This document shows positions 1 to 8,945 of a stretch of 64,000 nt of DNA, piece after piece. The notes under the pieces were generated by a model. It saw only the letters and a list, made by a program, of their open reading frames with translations. It had not been told where the DNA came from and made no database searches. This DNA comes from Azospirillaceae bacterium (GTDB lineage: Bacteria > Pseudomonadota > Alphaproteobacteria > Azospirillales > Azospirillaceae). The stretch's first letter is position 1. Each line of letters starts with the position of its first letter. The stretch covers positions 26,762 through 90,761 of the forward strand of contig DASQNC010000017.1 of NCBI GenBank assembly GCA_035645145.1, read 5' to 3'. Made by a program: the position numbers and the translations under genes.

Positions 1-3000
1 TTCAAGTGCGCCTTGCCGCCGCCGAACAGGCGGGTGAACAGGTCCTGGAAATGCCGGTCCACCGTTTCGAACGAGCTGGCCAGGCGCTCCCGCGCCTCGC
101 GGTTCAGATGCTGGATGGCCTGGCGCAGGCGGCCGATGGCGGCGACCAGGTCCTCGCGCTCGGTGTGCATGCCGGCGACCTGGACCTCCAGCTCCTGCGC
201 CTCCTGCTCGGCCAGAAGGTTCACGGCTCCCAGCGCCTCGCGCTCGCGAAGCAGCCGCTCCAGCCGCGCCTCCACCTCGGCGGCGGGGGGAAGCGCCTCG
301 TCCGGTGCCAGACCGGCGGCGTTGCGCAGGGCCTGGGGCGGGACCTGGACACGCTCGGCGATCCGCTCGCGCAGGGCTTCCTTGGCCTGCATGGTCTGGG
401 CGACCGCGCCCTCGGCCCGCGCCCGGACCTCCCGCGCCTCCGCCAGACCGCTTTCCGCCGTCCGCAGCCGTTTCTCCACCTCGGAGGATGCGGCCTCGGC
501 CGCGGCCAGGGCCTCGGCGGCCCGCCCCCGTGCCCGCTCGGCGACGCCGATCCGGCCCACCAGCGCCTGGCGTTCCGTTTCGATCTCGGCCGGGCGTCCG
601 GACAGGGCGCGCAACTCGTCCTCGGTCGCCTGGATCCGGGCTTCCAGCTCGGCCACCCGGCCGGCCGCCCCTTCGGACCGGGTGCGCCAGGACGCCTCCT
701 CCTGGGCGATGGCGGCCAAGCGCTGGCGCCGGGCCTGCGCCTCGCGCGTCAGCCGGTCCAGATCGGCCTGGGCGGTGGCCTGGCCCGCCCGTTTTTCCGC
801 CAAGCGGGTACGGACCTCGCCCACCGTTTGGCGCGCGGCCGAGATGTCCGGCAACGCCGCTTCGGACGTCCGGGCCTCGGCCAGCCGCTCCTCCATCTCC
901 GCGGCTTCGGACGCGACCCGCCCGATCGCCTCGTCGATGGCGGCCAGACGCGTTGCCGTGGCGTCGGCCGCCTGGGCGAGCTTGGCCCGCCTGTCCTTGG
1001 CCGCGTTCACGGCGTCGAAGGCCCGGCGCACGGAGTCGCGGGCCTGGGCGTCGCGGGCGGCCGCCTCCGATGCCGCGATCCGGGCTTGGTCGGCGGCCGC
1101 CTTCGCCTCCGCCGCCCTGGCATCGGCCCCCGCCAACTGCTTTTCCAGTTCGGCCAGACGGTTCTTCTGCTGCAAGCGCAACGCCGCCTGCGTGGGGGCG
1201 CCGGCCCGCACCACCAGCCCGTCCCAGCGCCAAGCCGCGCCATCGGCGGTCACCAGCACCTGACCGGGCCGCAGATCGGACGCCAGCCGCTCGCCCATGG
1301 CGGCGTCCTCGACCAGGCCGATGAGACCCAGCGCGCGGGCGAGCGCATCGGGGGCCTCCACATGGGGCGCCAGGGGCTGCGCGCCTGCGGGCAGCGGTGG
1401 CGGGGCGTCGTAGGGCGGCAACGCGTTCCAATGCACCGGCGCCTTGGCGTCCAAGGGCGCGGTCAGATCGTCGCCGAGCGCGGCGGCGAACGCGGCCTCG
1501 AACCCCGGCGCCACGCGGACCGCGTCGATCAGCGGCGGAAACGCGTCGCGTGCGGCCGATCGCAACAGGCTGCGCAGTCCGTCGGCCTCCGCCCTCAGCC
1601 GCGACCGCGCGGCCTCGGCCTGCTGCAGCACCTCGCGCGCCTTGATTTGGCCGGTGTCCGCCGCGAGTCGCACCTTGTCCGCGGCCTCGGCCTCGGCCTT
1701 TGCGGACGCCAGGGCGCCCTCGGCCGCGACGACCGCGGCCTCCGCGGCGGCAAGGTCGGGCCGTGCGGCCTCGTCGGCCGCGAGCCGGGAACGGTCCCTG
1801 TCCAGCTCGTCCCGCCGCCGGGTGAGCTGCGTCAGGCGCTGGCCCAGCTCCTGCGACGCGCGTTGAAGGGTGCCACGCCGGGCCTCGGCCGCGGCCACCT
1901 CTTCGGTCAGGCGCTGCAACTCGCGCTCGAGCCCGTCCACGGCGTCCCGGGTTTCGGCCAGGACGTTGCGGGCGGCGGCCTCGGCCTCCGCTTCGTTGCC
2001 CTGGGCGGCAACCAGACGGTCCCGCTCGTCCGCCAAGCGTCCCAGCGCGGCCGTCGCGTCCGCCGCCAGCGACGCTTCGCGCCCGAGATCGCCCTTCGCC
2101 TGCGCCAGCCGCCGCTCGGCCTGGGCACGCGCATCGGCGACGCGGCGTTCCTCCGCGTCCAACTGTTCCTTCGCGACCCGCAGGCGCTGCAAGGCCGCGC
2201 TGGCCTCGACCTCCGCCTTGCGCAATTCGGGCAGGCCGCCCGCGGCCTCGGTCCGGACGGTCGCGGTCCGGGCGACTTCGGCCATCAGGGTGGCGACATG
2301 GCCGTCGGCTTCGGCGAAGGCGCGGCGGGCCGCCGTCTCCGCCGCTTCGGCCGCATCCCAACGCAGGATCAGCAGCATCGCGTCGGCGCGGCGGACTTGC
2401 TCCTGCACGTTGCGGTACCGGCTGGCCTGGCGGGCCTGGGTCTTGAGGGCCTTCAACTGGCCCTCCAGGGTCCGGATGATGTCGTCCAGGCGCGTCAGGT
2501 TCTGCTCGGCCGCACGCAGCTTCAGCTCGGCCTCGTGCCGACGCGTGTGCAGCCCCGCGACGCCGGCCGCCTCCTCCAGGAGGGCGCGGCGCTCGGACGG
2601 CTTGGCATTGATGAGCGCGCCGACCCGCCCCTGGCTGACGAGCGCCGCCGAGCTGGCCCCCGTCGCCGCGTCGGCGAACAGGATCTGCACGTCGCGGGCG
2701 CGGACCAGCTTGCCGTTCACGCGGTAGTCGGATCCCGCACCGCGTTCGATCCGGCGCGAGATCTCCAGCTCGTCCTCGTTGTTGAAGGCGGCGGGCGCAA
2801 GGCGCCGACGGTTGTCCACCGTCAACACCACCTCGGCGACGTTGCGGGCGGGCCGCGCCGTGGTGCCGCCGAAGATGACGTCGTCCATCTCCTCGCCGCG
2901 CATCCGGCGCGCCGAGGTTTCGCCCATCACCCAGCGCAACGCCTCGACAAGGTTGGACTTGCCGCAGCCGTTGGGGCCGACGATCCCGGTGGTGCCGGGC

Positions 3001-3068
3001 TCGATCAGGAGTTCGGTCGGATCGACGAAACTCTTGAACCCGGACAGGCGCAGCCGCGTGAACTGCAT
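1..3068 (-). CDS. smc: Chromosome segregation ATPase SMC (C-terminus outside window)
   Basis: Structural maintenance of chromosomes protein, which with ScpA/ScpB compacts and segregates the nucleoid. Reading from the ATG at 3066-3068 the protein begins MQFTRLRLSGFKSF and continues with a Walker A of the form GPNGCGKSN, typical of SMC N-termini. The frame stays open for about 1,022 codons to the window edge; full SMC proteins are near 1,150 residues, so only the C-terminal ATPase lobe (signature motif and Walker B) is missing. The middle is Ala/Arg/Glu-rich coiled coil, interrupted around 1000-1600 by a non-coil stretch where the hinge is expected. No strong SD precedes the ATG. It is the last gene of a minus-strand group after the DUF721 and dsbA-like genes, an order common in alphaproteobacteria. 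Confidence 0.95.
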   Translation of the reverse strand, partial: MQFTRLRLSGFKSFVDPTELLIEPGTTGIVGPNGCGKSNLVEALRWVMGETSARRMRGEEMDDVIFGGTTARPARNVAEVVLTVDNRRRLAPAAFNNEDELEISRRIERGAGSDYRVNGKLVRARDVQILFADAATGASSAALVSQGRVGALINAKPSERRALLEEAAGVAGLHTRRHEAELKLRAAEQNLTRLDDIIRTLEGQLKALKTQARQASRYRNVQEQVRRADAMLLILRWDAAEAAETAARRAFAEADGHVATLMAEVARTATVRTEAAGGLPELRKAEVEASAALQRLRVAKEQLDAEERRVADARAQAERRLAQAKGDLGREASLAADATAALGRLADERDRLVAAQGNEAEAEAAARNVLAETRDAVDGLERELQRLTEEVAAAEARRGTLQRASQELGQRLTQLTRRRDELDRDRSRLAADEAARPDLAAAEAAVVAAEGALASAKAEAEAADKVRLAADTGQIKAREVLQQAEAARSRLRAEADGLRSLLRSAARDAFPPLIDAVRVAPGFEAAFAAALGDDLTAPLDAKAPVHWNALPPYDAPPPLPAGAQPLAPHVEAPDALARALGLIGLVEDAAMGERLASDLRPGQVLVTADGAAWRWDGLVVRAGAPTQAALRLQQKNRLAELEKQLAGADARAAEAKAAADQARIAASEAAARDAQARDSVRRAFDAVNAAKDRRAKLAQAADATATRLAAIDEAIGRVASEAAEMEERLAEARTSEAALPDISAARQTVGEVRTRLAEKRAGQATAQADLDRLTREAQARRQRLAAIAQEEASWRTRSEGAAGRVAELEARIQATEDELRALSGRPAEIETERQALVGRIGVAERARGRAAEALAAAEAASSEVEKRLRTAESGLAEAREVRARAEGAVAQTMQAKEALRERIAERVQVPPQALRNAAGLAPDEALPPAAEVEARLERLLREREALGAVNLLAEQEAQELEVQVAGMHTEREDLVAAIGRLRQAIQHLNREARERLASSFETVDRHFQDLFTRLFGGGKAHL

Positions 3069-3170
3069 GTCAGGCGCGGTTCCGCATCAGGTCCGGAGCA
3101 TCGGGAGCAGGCCGGCGGGGGCGGCAGGCGCACCGGGGACCCGATGGGAAACGGCCGCCGCCCGCACGCA

Positions 3171-3890
3171 TCAGCCCCGCGGCAGAGCGCGGTCGAGCGC
3201 CTGGCGGAACACGTCGGCCGGCTGTGCGCCGACGATGCGATCCCGGCCGTTGTTGATGACGAAGGTGGGGGTGGAGGTGACGCTGTACTGCTTTTCCGCG
3301 TCCAGGCGGCGCTGCAGCAGCCAGTTCCCCAGGTCCTGGTTGTTCACGCAGGCCTGGAAGTCCGCCTCGCTCAGCCCCGCCAGCCGAGCCGTCTGTTGCA
3401 GGGCACGCTGCGGATCCTGGCCGCCCGTCCACTGCTCCTGGCTGCGGAACAGGATGTCGACGAACGGGAAGTACCGATCGGCCGGCAGGCAGCGGGCCGC
3501 CATGGCACCGGCGAGCGCCATGCGGTCGAACGGGAAGTCGCGGTAGACGATCTTCACCTTGCCGGTGTCGATGTAGTCCGCCTTGAGCTGCGGCAGGATG
3601 TTGTTGTGGAAGTTCGCGCAGTGCGGGCAGGTCAGCGACGAGTATTCGATGACCGTCACGGGCGCGTTCGGGTTGCCCAGCACCCGCTCCGCGTAAAGGG
3701 GGTTCTGCTCCTGGCCGGCCGGCGGCGGGGTCGTCGCCAGTTCCCCGCCCGGCGTGGCGGCATTGGCCGTGGCCACCGCCCCTCCGGCCGAGGGGGCCGG
3801 ATCCTGCCGGGTGCCGAAGTAGACACCCGCCCCGCCACCGACGGCGAGCACCGCAACGACGGGCAGAACGATACGCATATTGGGGGCCAT
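3171..3890 (-). CDS. DsbA-family thiol-disulfide oxidoreductase
   Basis: Periplasmic thioredoxin-fold protein of 239 aa. Residues 5-25 form an N-terminal hydrophobic segment (signal or anchor), followed by a Pro/Ala-rich linker to about residue 65. The active-site motif CPHC is at residues 88-91 and the cis-proline loop TSTPTF at 205-210. The layout fits the DsbA/DsbG-like group often found beside smc in alphaproteobacteria. The start at 3890 (MAPNMRIVLP) has a GAGG a few bases upstream; an alternative ATG lies 12 bases further in. The protein probably forms or isomerises disulfides in exported proteins; the exact redox direction cannot be read from sequence. Confidence 0.88.
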   Translation of the reverse strand: MAPNMRIVLPVVAVLAVGGGAGVYFGTRQDPAPSAGGAVATANAATPGGELATTPPPAGQEQNPLYAERVLGNPNAPVTVIEYSSLTCPHCANFHNNILPQLKADYIDTGKVKIVYRDFPFDRMALAGAMAARCLPADRYFPFVDILFRSQEQWTGGQDPQRALQQTARLAGLSEADFQACVNNQDLGNWLLQRRLDAEKQYSVTSTPTFVINNGRDRIVGAQPADVFRQALDRALPRG

Positions 3891-3953
3891 GAGCCTCAAC
3901 CCTACTAGATATTGAAAAAAGATAGGCCCGCAGGGCCGGCGTTGCAACCTCGA

Positions 3954-4430
3954 TCAGCCTTTCCCGCGGGATGTCATGGCGCGGGCAAGCGAGGACAGGG
4001 TCTCCTTCAACTCCGGATCGGTGACGGAATTGAGGCACTGTTCCAGGCCCGACAGGCGGACCGCATCGGGCGCGCCGATCGGCCGCGCCCGGCGCTGGAT
4101 GGCGCCGCGCCGGCTGCCGGGCGGGCCCTGCACGAGCTTCAGGCGCACCACGGCGGCATAGCCGAAAAAGGCGTTCACCCGCTCCAGCACCTGGGCTTCG
4201 GAGTGTTGGAGTTCCAGGGCCGCGGCACCGGTGACCCGGAGGTGCAGCACGGCACCGTCCCGCCGGCCCGGCGGGAACACCAGCTTGAAGGGCACCGCAT
4301 GGTCCGCAAGATGGGGACCGACCACGCTGGCCCAATCGGCGAGCAGCGGCCCGAACGCCAGCCCGCGGCGCTTCATGGCGCCGGAGGCGAGTGTGGGGAC
4401 GATGGCGGCAAGCGTGCGGGGTCCGCTCAT
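3954..4430 (-). CDS. DUF721 (DciA-like) protein
   Basis: A 158-aa protein with a compact N-terminal domain (residues about 5-100) of the DUF721 type: WASVVGPHLADHAVP followed by strands containing LHLRVTGAAALELQH. DUF721 includes DciA, which helps load the replicative helicase in bacteria lacking DnaC; that role here is by family only. The C-terminal 50 residues are basic. It lies between mutY (divergent) and the dsbA-like gene, matching the conserved alphaproteobacterial order. The start at 4430 is chosen as the first residue of the conserved domain; an in-frame ATG at 4463 would add 11 residues and cannot be excluded because neither has a clear SD. Confidence 0.78.
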   Translation of the reverse strand: MSGPRTLAAIVPTLASGAMKRRGLAFGPLLADWASVVGPHLADHAVPFKLVFPPGRRDGAVLHLRVTGAAALELQHSEAQVLERVNAFFGYAAVVRLKLVQGPPGSRRGAIQRRARPIGAPDAVRLSGLEQCLNSVTDPELKETLSSLARAMTSRGKG

Positions 4431-4532
4431 CTGCGGGTGGGCTCCGTGATCCGGGATAACCATATTTACGCGGACTATCCCCGTTCGAACAGTGTCCGGG
4501 CAGGGCCCGTCCACCCGGCAACCGTCCAACCG

Positions 4533-5606
4533 ATGACAGATCCCGCCTCCCCGTCCGCCCGGCTGCTCGCCTGGTACGACCGGCACCACCGCGTCCTGCC
4601 CTGGCGTGCGCCGCCGGGCGCCGCCGCCGATCCGTACCAGGTCTGGCTGTCCGAAATCATGCTGCAGCAGACGACCGTGGCGGCGGTGGCCGGCTATTTC
4701 CGGGCCTTCCTGGACCGATGGCCGACGGTCCGGGATCTGGCGGCGGCCCCGTTGGACGAGGTGCTCACGGCGTGGGCCGGACTCGGTTACTACGCCCGCG
4801 CCCGCAACCTGCACCGTTGCGCCCAGGTGGTGGCCGGGGAGCTCGGCGGCCGGTTCCCCGAGGACGAGGCCGGCCTGCTGGCCCTGCCCGGAGTCGGCCC
4901 CTACACGGCCGCGGCGATCGCAGCCATTGCGTTCGGCCGCCCGGCGACGGCGGTGGACGGCAACATCGAACGCGTGGTGGCGCGCCTGTTCGCCCTGACC
5001 GATCCGTTGCCCGCGGCCAAGAACAGGCTGAAGGCCATGGCCGCGACGCTGGTTCCGTCGTCGCGGCCGGGCGATCACACCCAGGCCATGATGGATCTGG
5101 GTGCCACCATCTGCGTGCCGCAACGGCCGAAGTGCATCCTGTGCCCGCTGGCGGAGGATTGCCGGGCGCGCGCCCTCGGGATCGCCGGCACGCTTCCGGC
5201 CAAGGCCGCCAAGCCCGTGCGTCCGCTGAAGCGCGGCACCGCCTTCTGGGTCCTGAACCCGGATGGCGCCGTGCTGCTGCGCCGGCGCCCCGAAAAGGGC
5301 CTGTTGGGCGGCATGATGGAGGTGCCCTCCTCCGACTGGCGCGCGGTCGACCGGTCGGGGAACGGCATCGCCGATGACGGGGCCGGTCTGGCCGCCGCCC
5401 CGGTACCGGCGGAATGGCGCCGGCTGCCCGGGCTGGTGCGCCACGGCTTCTCCCATTTCGAGTTGGAGCTTGCGGTGGTCGCGGGCCGGGCCCTTGATGG
5501 CTGGCGGCAGGCGGACGGCGTCTGGGTGCCGCTCGACCGTCTTTCGGAACAGGCCATCCCGACCGTGATGCGCAAGGTGGTGAAACATGCGCTGGCGCAT
5601 GCTTGA
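4533..5606 (+). CDS. mutY: A/G-specific adenine glycosylase MutY
   Basis: Base-excision repair glycosylase that removes adenine mispaired with 8-oxoguanine. The 357-aa protein has the SEIMLQQT motif (Glu41), the helix-hairpin-helix LPGVGPYTAAA (about 118-128), the catalytic Asp in VDGN (Asp142) and the iron-sulfur cysteines C-X6-C-X2-C-X5-C at 194, 201, 204 and 210. The C-terminal third is the NUDIX-like 8-oxoG recognition domain, with RRRPEKGLLGGMMEVP. Length is normal for the family. The start MTDPASPSARLL is 102 bases from the divergent DUF721 gene, so the two share a short promoter region. The 3' end overlaps the next gene by 20 bases. Confidence 0.96.
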   Translation: MTDPASPSARLLAWYDRHHRVLPWRAPPGAAADPYQVWLSEIMLQQTTVAAVAGYFRAFLDRWPTVRDLAAAPLDEVLTAWAGLGYYARARNLHRCAQVVAGELGGRFPEDEAGLLALPGVGPYTAAAIAAIAFGRPATAVDGNIERVVARLFALTDPLPAAKNRLKAMAATLVPSSRPGDHTQAMMDLGATICVPQRPKCILCPLAEDCRARALGIAGTLPAKAAKPVRPLKRGTAFWVLNPDGAVLLRRRPEKGLLGGMMEVPSSDWRAVDRSGNGIADDGAGLAAAPVPAEWRRLPGLVRHGFSHFELELAVVAGRALDGWRQADGVWVPLDRLSEQAIPTVMRKVVKHALAHA

Positions 5607-6318
5607 GAAGGTGGCCGCCGCGGCGGGCCTTCTGGTTTCCATGGCCCTGCCGGCGGCAGCCCGCGCGCAGCAGGCGGTGGATCTGGCCCTGGTGCTGGCG
5701 GTGGACGCGTCGGCCAGCATCACCGACGGCGGCTGGACGTTCCAGTTGCGCGGCCATTCCGCGGCGTTCCGCAACCCCCGGGTCGCGGATGCCATCGCAT
5801 CCGGGCCGCATGGACGCATTGCGGTGACGGTGGCGCGCTTCGCCGGGCCGAACTCGCTTTCCACCCTGGTTCCCTGGACGATCGTGGGATCGGCCGCCGA
5901 GGCCGAGGCCTTCGCCGCCGCCATCGACGCCGCACCGACCGCCGGCCGGGGGGGTGCGACCGCGGTGGGCAGTGCCATGGATGCCGCGGCCAAGCTGCTC
6001 GCCACGGCCCCCGGCGAGGCGCCGCGGCGAACCATCGACCTCAGCAGCAACGGCTTCTCCAACGCCGGCATCGCCCCGGAAGAGGCCAAGCCGCGCCTGG
6101 AAGCCGCCGGCATCACGCTGAACGCGCTGGTGATCCTGGACGAGTACGATTGGCTGGAAGAGTACTACCAGGAAAACGTCATCGCCGGCCCCGGTGCGTT
6201 CGTGCGGACGGCCGAGGACCGCGACAGCTTCTACGAGGCCATCCTGGGCAAGCTGGTGCTGGAAATTTCGGCCCGGCCCGATCCGCAGTCCGGCATCCGG
6301 GCGTTCGCGGCCCGCTGA
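5587..6318 (+). CDS. Secreted DUF1194 (von Willebrand A-like) protein
   Basis: A 243-aa exported protein. An N-terminal signal peptide ends near ARAQQA (residue about 28) and is followed at once by LALVLAVDASASI, a MIDAS-like D-x-S-x-S (Asp40, Ser42, Ser44) as in DUF1194/vWA proteins. The rest matches this alphaproteobacterial family in length, with no extra domain. Function unknown; vWA domains normally bind metal and partner proteins. It overlaps the mutY 3' end by 20 bases, which suggests translational coupling. A second ATG five residues in (5599) could be the true start. Confidence 0.85.
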   Translation: MRWRMLEKVAAAAGLLVSMALPAAARAQQAVDLALVLAVDASASITDGGWTFQLRGHSAAFRNPRVADAIASGPHGRIAVTVARFAGPNSLSTLVPWTIVGSAAEAEAFAAAIDAAPTAGRGGATAVGSAMDAAAKLLATAPGEAPRRTIDLSSNGFSNAGIAPEEAKPRLEAAGITLNALVILDEYDWLEEYYQENVIAGPGAFVRTAEDRDSFYEAILGKLVLEISARPDPQSGIRAFAAR

Positions 6319-6390
6319 CGGTCAGAACCCACCCCCATCGCCGCGCGTTCACACCCTGATACGCTAGGATGCCATGGGGTTTGCCGCGCA

Positions 6391-7095
6391 ATGAGGGCTT
6401 TGTGGATCGCTGCCGCAACCTTGGCGCTGCTGGCCGGCTGCGATGACTTCCCGAAAGACAGTGCGGGCTCGCTGGCGCGCATCCACGACGGCGAGGTGCG
6501 GGTCGGGGTGGCCGACAATCCGCCCTGGGTGGTTTTCGAGGGCGACCGCGTAACGGGTGTCGAGCCGGCGTTGATCCAGGCCTGGGCGGACGGGCTGGGT
6601 GCCCAGGTCCACTGGGTCCGTGGTGCCGAGGCCGAACTGGTCGAGGCCTTGAACCGCCGCGAGCTGGACCTCATGGCCGCCGGCTTGAGCCACAGGACTC
6701 CACACGCCTCGCGGCTTGGCCTGACGCAACCCTATCTGGAGACCGCGATCCGGGTCGGCGCACCGGCCGGCGAACCGGTCCCGGACGATCTTGCGGGCAT
6801 GCAGGTCGCGGTGCCGCCCGGACGGCCGGCCCTTGTCGGCCGGCTGCGGGACGAGAAGGCCGTCCCGGCGGAAGGGAACGGACAGGGCGCCCGTGCCGCC
6901 AAGCTGGTGGCGGGCTACGATGTCGAGCTGGAGGCCGAGGGCCTGTCTCCCGGCGGCCGTCGGCTGCACACGGAAAAGCGGGTGATGGCCGTCATGCCGG
7001 GCGAAAGCGCCCTTCTGCTCGATCTCGACCGCTTCCTGCTGGGCGTGGACGAGGCGGCCCTGCGGCGGCGCGCGGCCGAGGAGGCCCGGCGATGA
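6391..7095 (+). CDS. Solute-binding (SBP_bac_3-like) lipoprotein
   Basis: A 234-aa lipoprotein. The lipobox LLAGC places the lipidated Cys at residue 17. The mature part begins with VRVGVADNPPWVVFEG and later LMAAGLS, the pattern of family-3 periplasmic amino-acid-binding proteins and membrane-bound transglycosylase N-domains. The expected aromatic and Asp positions after the second lobe are weak and the protein is shorter than most binding proteins. No permease or ATPase is adjacent. Its stop overlaps the start of the following cation transporter by 4 bases (ATGA), so the two are cotranscribed; a link to metal handling is possible but only inferred. Confidence 0.72.
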   Translation: MRALWIAAATLALLAGCDDFPKDSAGSLARIHDGEVRVGVADNPPWVVFEGDRVTGVEPALIQAWADGLGAQVHWVRGAEAELVEALNRRELDLMAAGLSHRTPHASRLGLTQPYLETAIRVGAPAGEPVPDDLAGMQVAVPPGRPALVGRLRDEKAVPAEGNGQGARAAKLVAGYDVELEAEGLSPGGRRLHTEKRVMAVMPGESALLLDLDRFLLGVDEAALRRRAAEEARR

Positions 7096-8099
7096 AGACG
7101 GCACCGGGTTTCGAATTCCCGCCGGACATGGCCCGGCAGCTCCACAAGGCGCGGCGGCTGGAGTGGCTGTCCCTCCTTTACGTCGGTTCGGCGGCGGCCC
7201 TGCTGTGGGTGACCATGGGCTCGTCCCAGGCCATGCGGACCGGCTTCTTCGACGACCTTATCAGCCTGGTTCCCGCCATCGCGTTCCTGGTCTGCACCCG
7301 GATCGCGCCGCGCACGCCGGACCAAACCTTCCCCTACGGCTACCACGGCGTGGTCTCGATCGGCTATCTGACCGCGTCGCTGGCGCTGGTGGCCATGGGC
7401 CTGTTCCTGCTGATCGAGGCGGTGGCCAAGTTCGCCCTGGGCGAGCGCACCACCATCGGCGGCATGCACCTGTTCGGGCATACGGTCTGGGCGGGGTGGC
7501 CGATGCTGGTTGCCCTGGCCTACAGCAGCATCCCGTCCTTCTTCCTGGGCCGGGCGAAGCTGCGCCTGGGGCCGAAGATCCACGACAAGATCCTGTTCGC
7601 CGATGCGCAGATGATGAAGGCGGACTGGATGGTCGGGGTGGCGACCGCGATCGGCGTGCTCGGCGTCGGCTTCGGCTACTGGTGGATGGACCCGCTGGCC
7701 GCGGCGGTCGCGTCGTTCGACATCCTGAAGGACGGGTTCACCAACGTCGGCGTCGCCGTCGCGGACCTGATGGAGCGCCGGCCGCGCAAGACCGACCGGT
7801 CCGGCGACGAACCGCTGCCCGACGAAATCCGGCGCCGCATGGAGGATCTGGCGTGGGTGCGGACCGCCGACGTCCGCCTCCGCGAGGTGGGCCACGTGTT
7901 CTTCGGCGAAGTGTTCGTGGTCCCGCGCGACGGCGTGCCGAACCTGCCGGCACGCATCCGCGAGGCGGTGGACATGGTGAAGGGCCTGAACTGGCGCGTG
8001 CACGATGTGACCGTCACGGCCCTCGACCGGCCGCTTGAACCGCAGGCCGAAGGAAGCACCCAGGCTCCGCCCGAACGCCTGGCGGCACGCGGTTCCTGA
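7092..8099 (+). CDS. Cation diffusion facilitator (CDF) family transporter
   Basis: A 335-aa membrane protein with about five or six transmembrane segments between residues 25 and 210, then a cytoplasmic C-terminal domain of about 110 residues (ADVRLREVGHVFFGEVFV and onward) typical of CDF dimerisation domains. CDF proteins export divalent cations such as Zn, Fe or Mn in exchange for protons. The usual HxxxD metal site in helix 2 is replaced by GFFDDLISL and in helix 5 by FADAQMMKADW, so acidic residues are present but not in classical spacing; the metal cannot be predicted. It is translationally coupled to the upstream lipoprotein gene. Confidence 0.85.
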   Translation: MKTAPGFEFPPDMARQLHKARRLEWLSLLYVGSAAALLWVTMGSSQAMRTGFFDDLISLVPAIAFLVCTRIAPRTPDQTFPYGYHGVVSIGYLTASLALVAMGLFLLIEAVAKFALGERTTIGGMHLFGHTVWAGWPMLVALAYSSIPSFFLGRAKLRLGPKIHDKILFADAQMMKADWMVGVATAIGVLGVGFGYWWMDPLAAAVASFDILKDGFTNVGVAVADLMERRPRKTDRSGDEPLPDEIRRRMEDLAWVRTADVRLREVGHVFFGEVFVVPRDGVPNLPARIREAVDMVKGLNWRVHDVTVTALDRPLEPQAEGSTQAPPERLAARGS

Positions 8100-8203
8100 G
8101 CCGGTCCGCCCCTTTCCGGCTTGGCCGTGCATGCCGGCCGTGATTGCCCCCCGCGGGACCGCTGCCGGTGTCGTGGACTGGGGACCGGCCCGGCGAGGGA
8201 GGG

Positions 8204-8311
8204 GGCGACGATGCTTTGCGCGCGCATGGCTTTTACCAGCGCATGGGCTGGGTGCGTTCCGGATCGACGGCCGATGGGTCGATCGTCTACATCCGGTGCG
8301 GGCACGATCCG
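8204..8311 (+). pseudogene. Fragment of a GNAT acetyltransferase C-terminus
   Basis: One frame of this otherwise gene-free gap (8100-8380) reads ALRAHGFYQRMGWVRSG followed by VYIRC. This resembles the final helix and strand of GNAT acetyltransferases, where an 'A..FYxRxGW/F' segment follows the acetyl-CoA site. No upstream acetyl-CoA-binding motif (Q/R-x-x-G-x-G/A) is present in frame and there is no convincing start, so it looks like a decayed remnant. The match is short. Confidence 0.4.
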
Positions 8312-8380
8312 GACGGGCCCAGCCCCGCCCACAGACTGAGCCTGGGTGGTGCGCCGGCCGCCGGCTCCACCCACACGGCA

Positions 8381-8767
8381 TCAAGGTGAGGGGACGTCCC
8401 CACGGCGGCGCTCCAGCCGCACGCCGACGACGCATCCGGGCATCACGTCGGGCTTCTCGACCTGGACCCGCACCGCCACCACGCGGGGGTCGGCCAAGCA
8501 GGCCGCGGCGATACGTTCGCCCAGCGTCTCGACCAGGAAGGTGTGGCTGTCGCCCACCGCGCCCCGCGCCGCATCGGCCAGCAGCTCGTACGACAGCACG
8601 TCCTCGATCCGGTCGCGGGGCGCGGCCGGAAGCTCCACGTCGGCTTCGATCCCGATGCGGACCGCCTGCCCGCCGGTCTGCTCGTGGGCGTGCACGCCGA
8701 TGCGCGCGTCCACCACCAGGTCGCGGAGCAGAAGGGTGTAACGGGCGGTCGGGGCGGTTGAAGGCAT
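8381..8767 (-). CDS. folB: Dihydroneopterin aldolase
   Basis: A 128-aa protein of the folate pathway that converts dihydroneopterin to hydroxymethyl-dihydropterin. The sequence shows the FolB pattern: LLLRDLVVDARIGVHAHEQ near the N-terminus, a central DVLSYELLADAARGAV (tyrosine in the active-site region) and HTFLVETLGERIAAACL. The C-terminus carries VRVQVEKPDVMPG, the usual VxVxKP segment. The start at 8767 (MPSTAPTARYTLLL) is selected because it begins just before the conserved core; an in-frame extension to 8854 has no family support. It is a lone minus-strand gene divergent from cpdB. Confidence 0.88.
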   Translation of the reverse strand: MPSTAPTARYTLLLRDLVVDARIGVHAHEQTGGQAVRIGIEADVELPAAPRDRIEDVLSYELLADAARGAVGDSHTFLVETLGERIAAACLADPRVVAVRVQVEKPDVMPGCVVGVRLERRRGDVPSP

Positions 8768-8945
8768 CTGGTGCGGCGATCCATTGCGGACACGGGCCGG
8801 TCCGGGACAAAGGACTAGCCGGCCGGGCAAGGACATGGCAACGGCCCTGCGCATCCCGAAGACTCCGTTTTGCGCAGCGCACCACCTGTCCTATAGGATC
8901 CCGAACCCACCGGCCACCGTCGTCGACCCTGCCAAGAGGCCCGAG

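Noticed and set aside
6..3908. A 1,300-codon plus-strand open frame opposite smc and the dsbA-like gene
   Set aside because: It spans two genes with clear family motifs on the other strand. Long antisense frames are expected at about 70 percent GC; its translation is Arg/Gly/Leu-rich with no domain.
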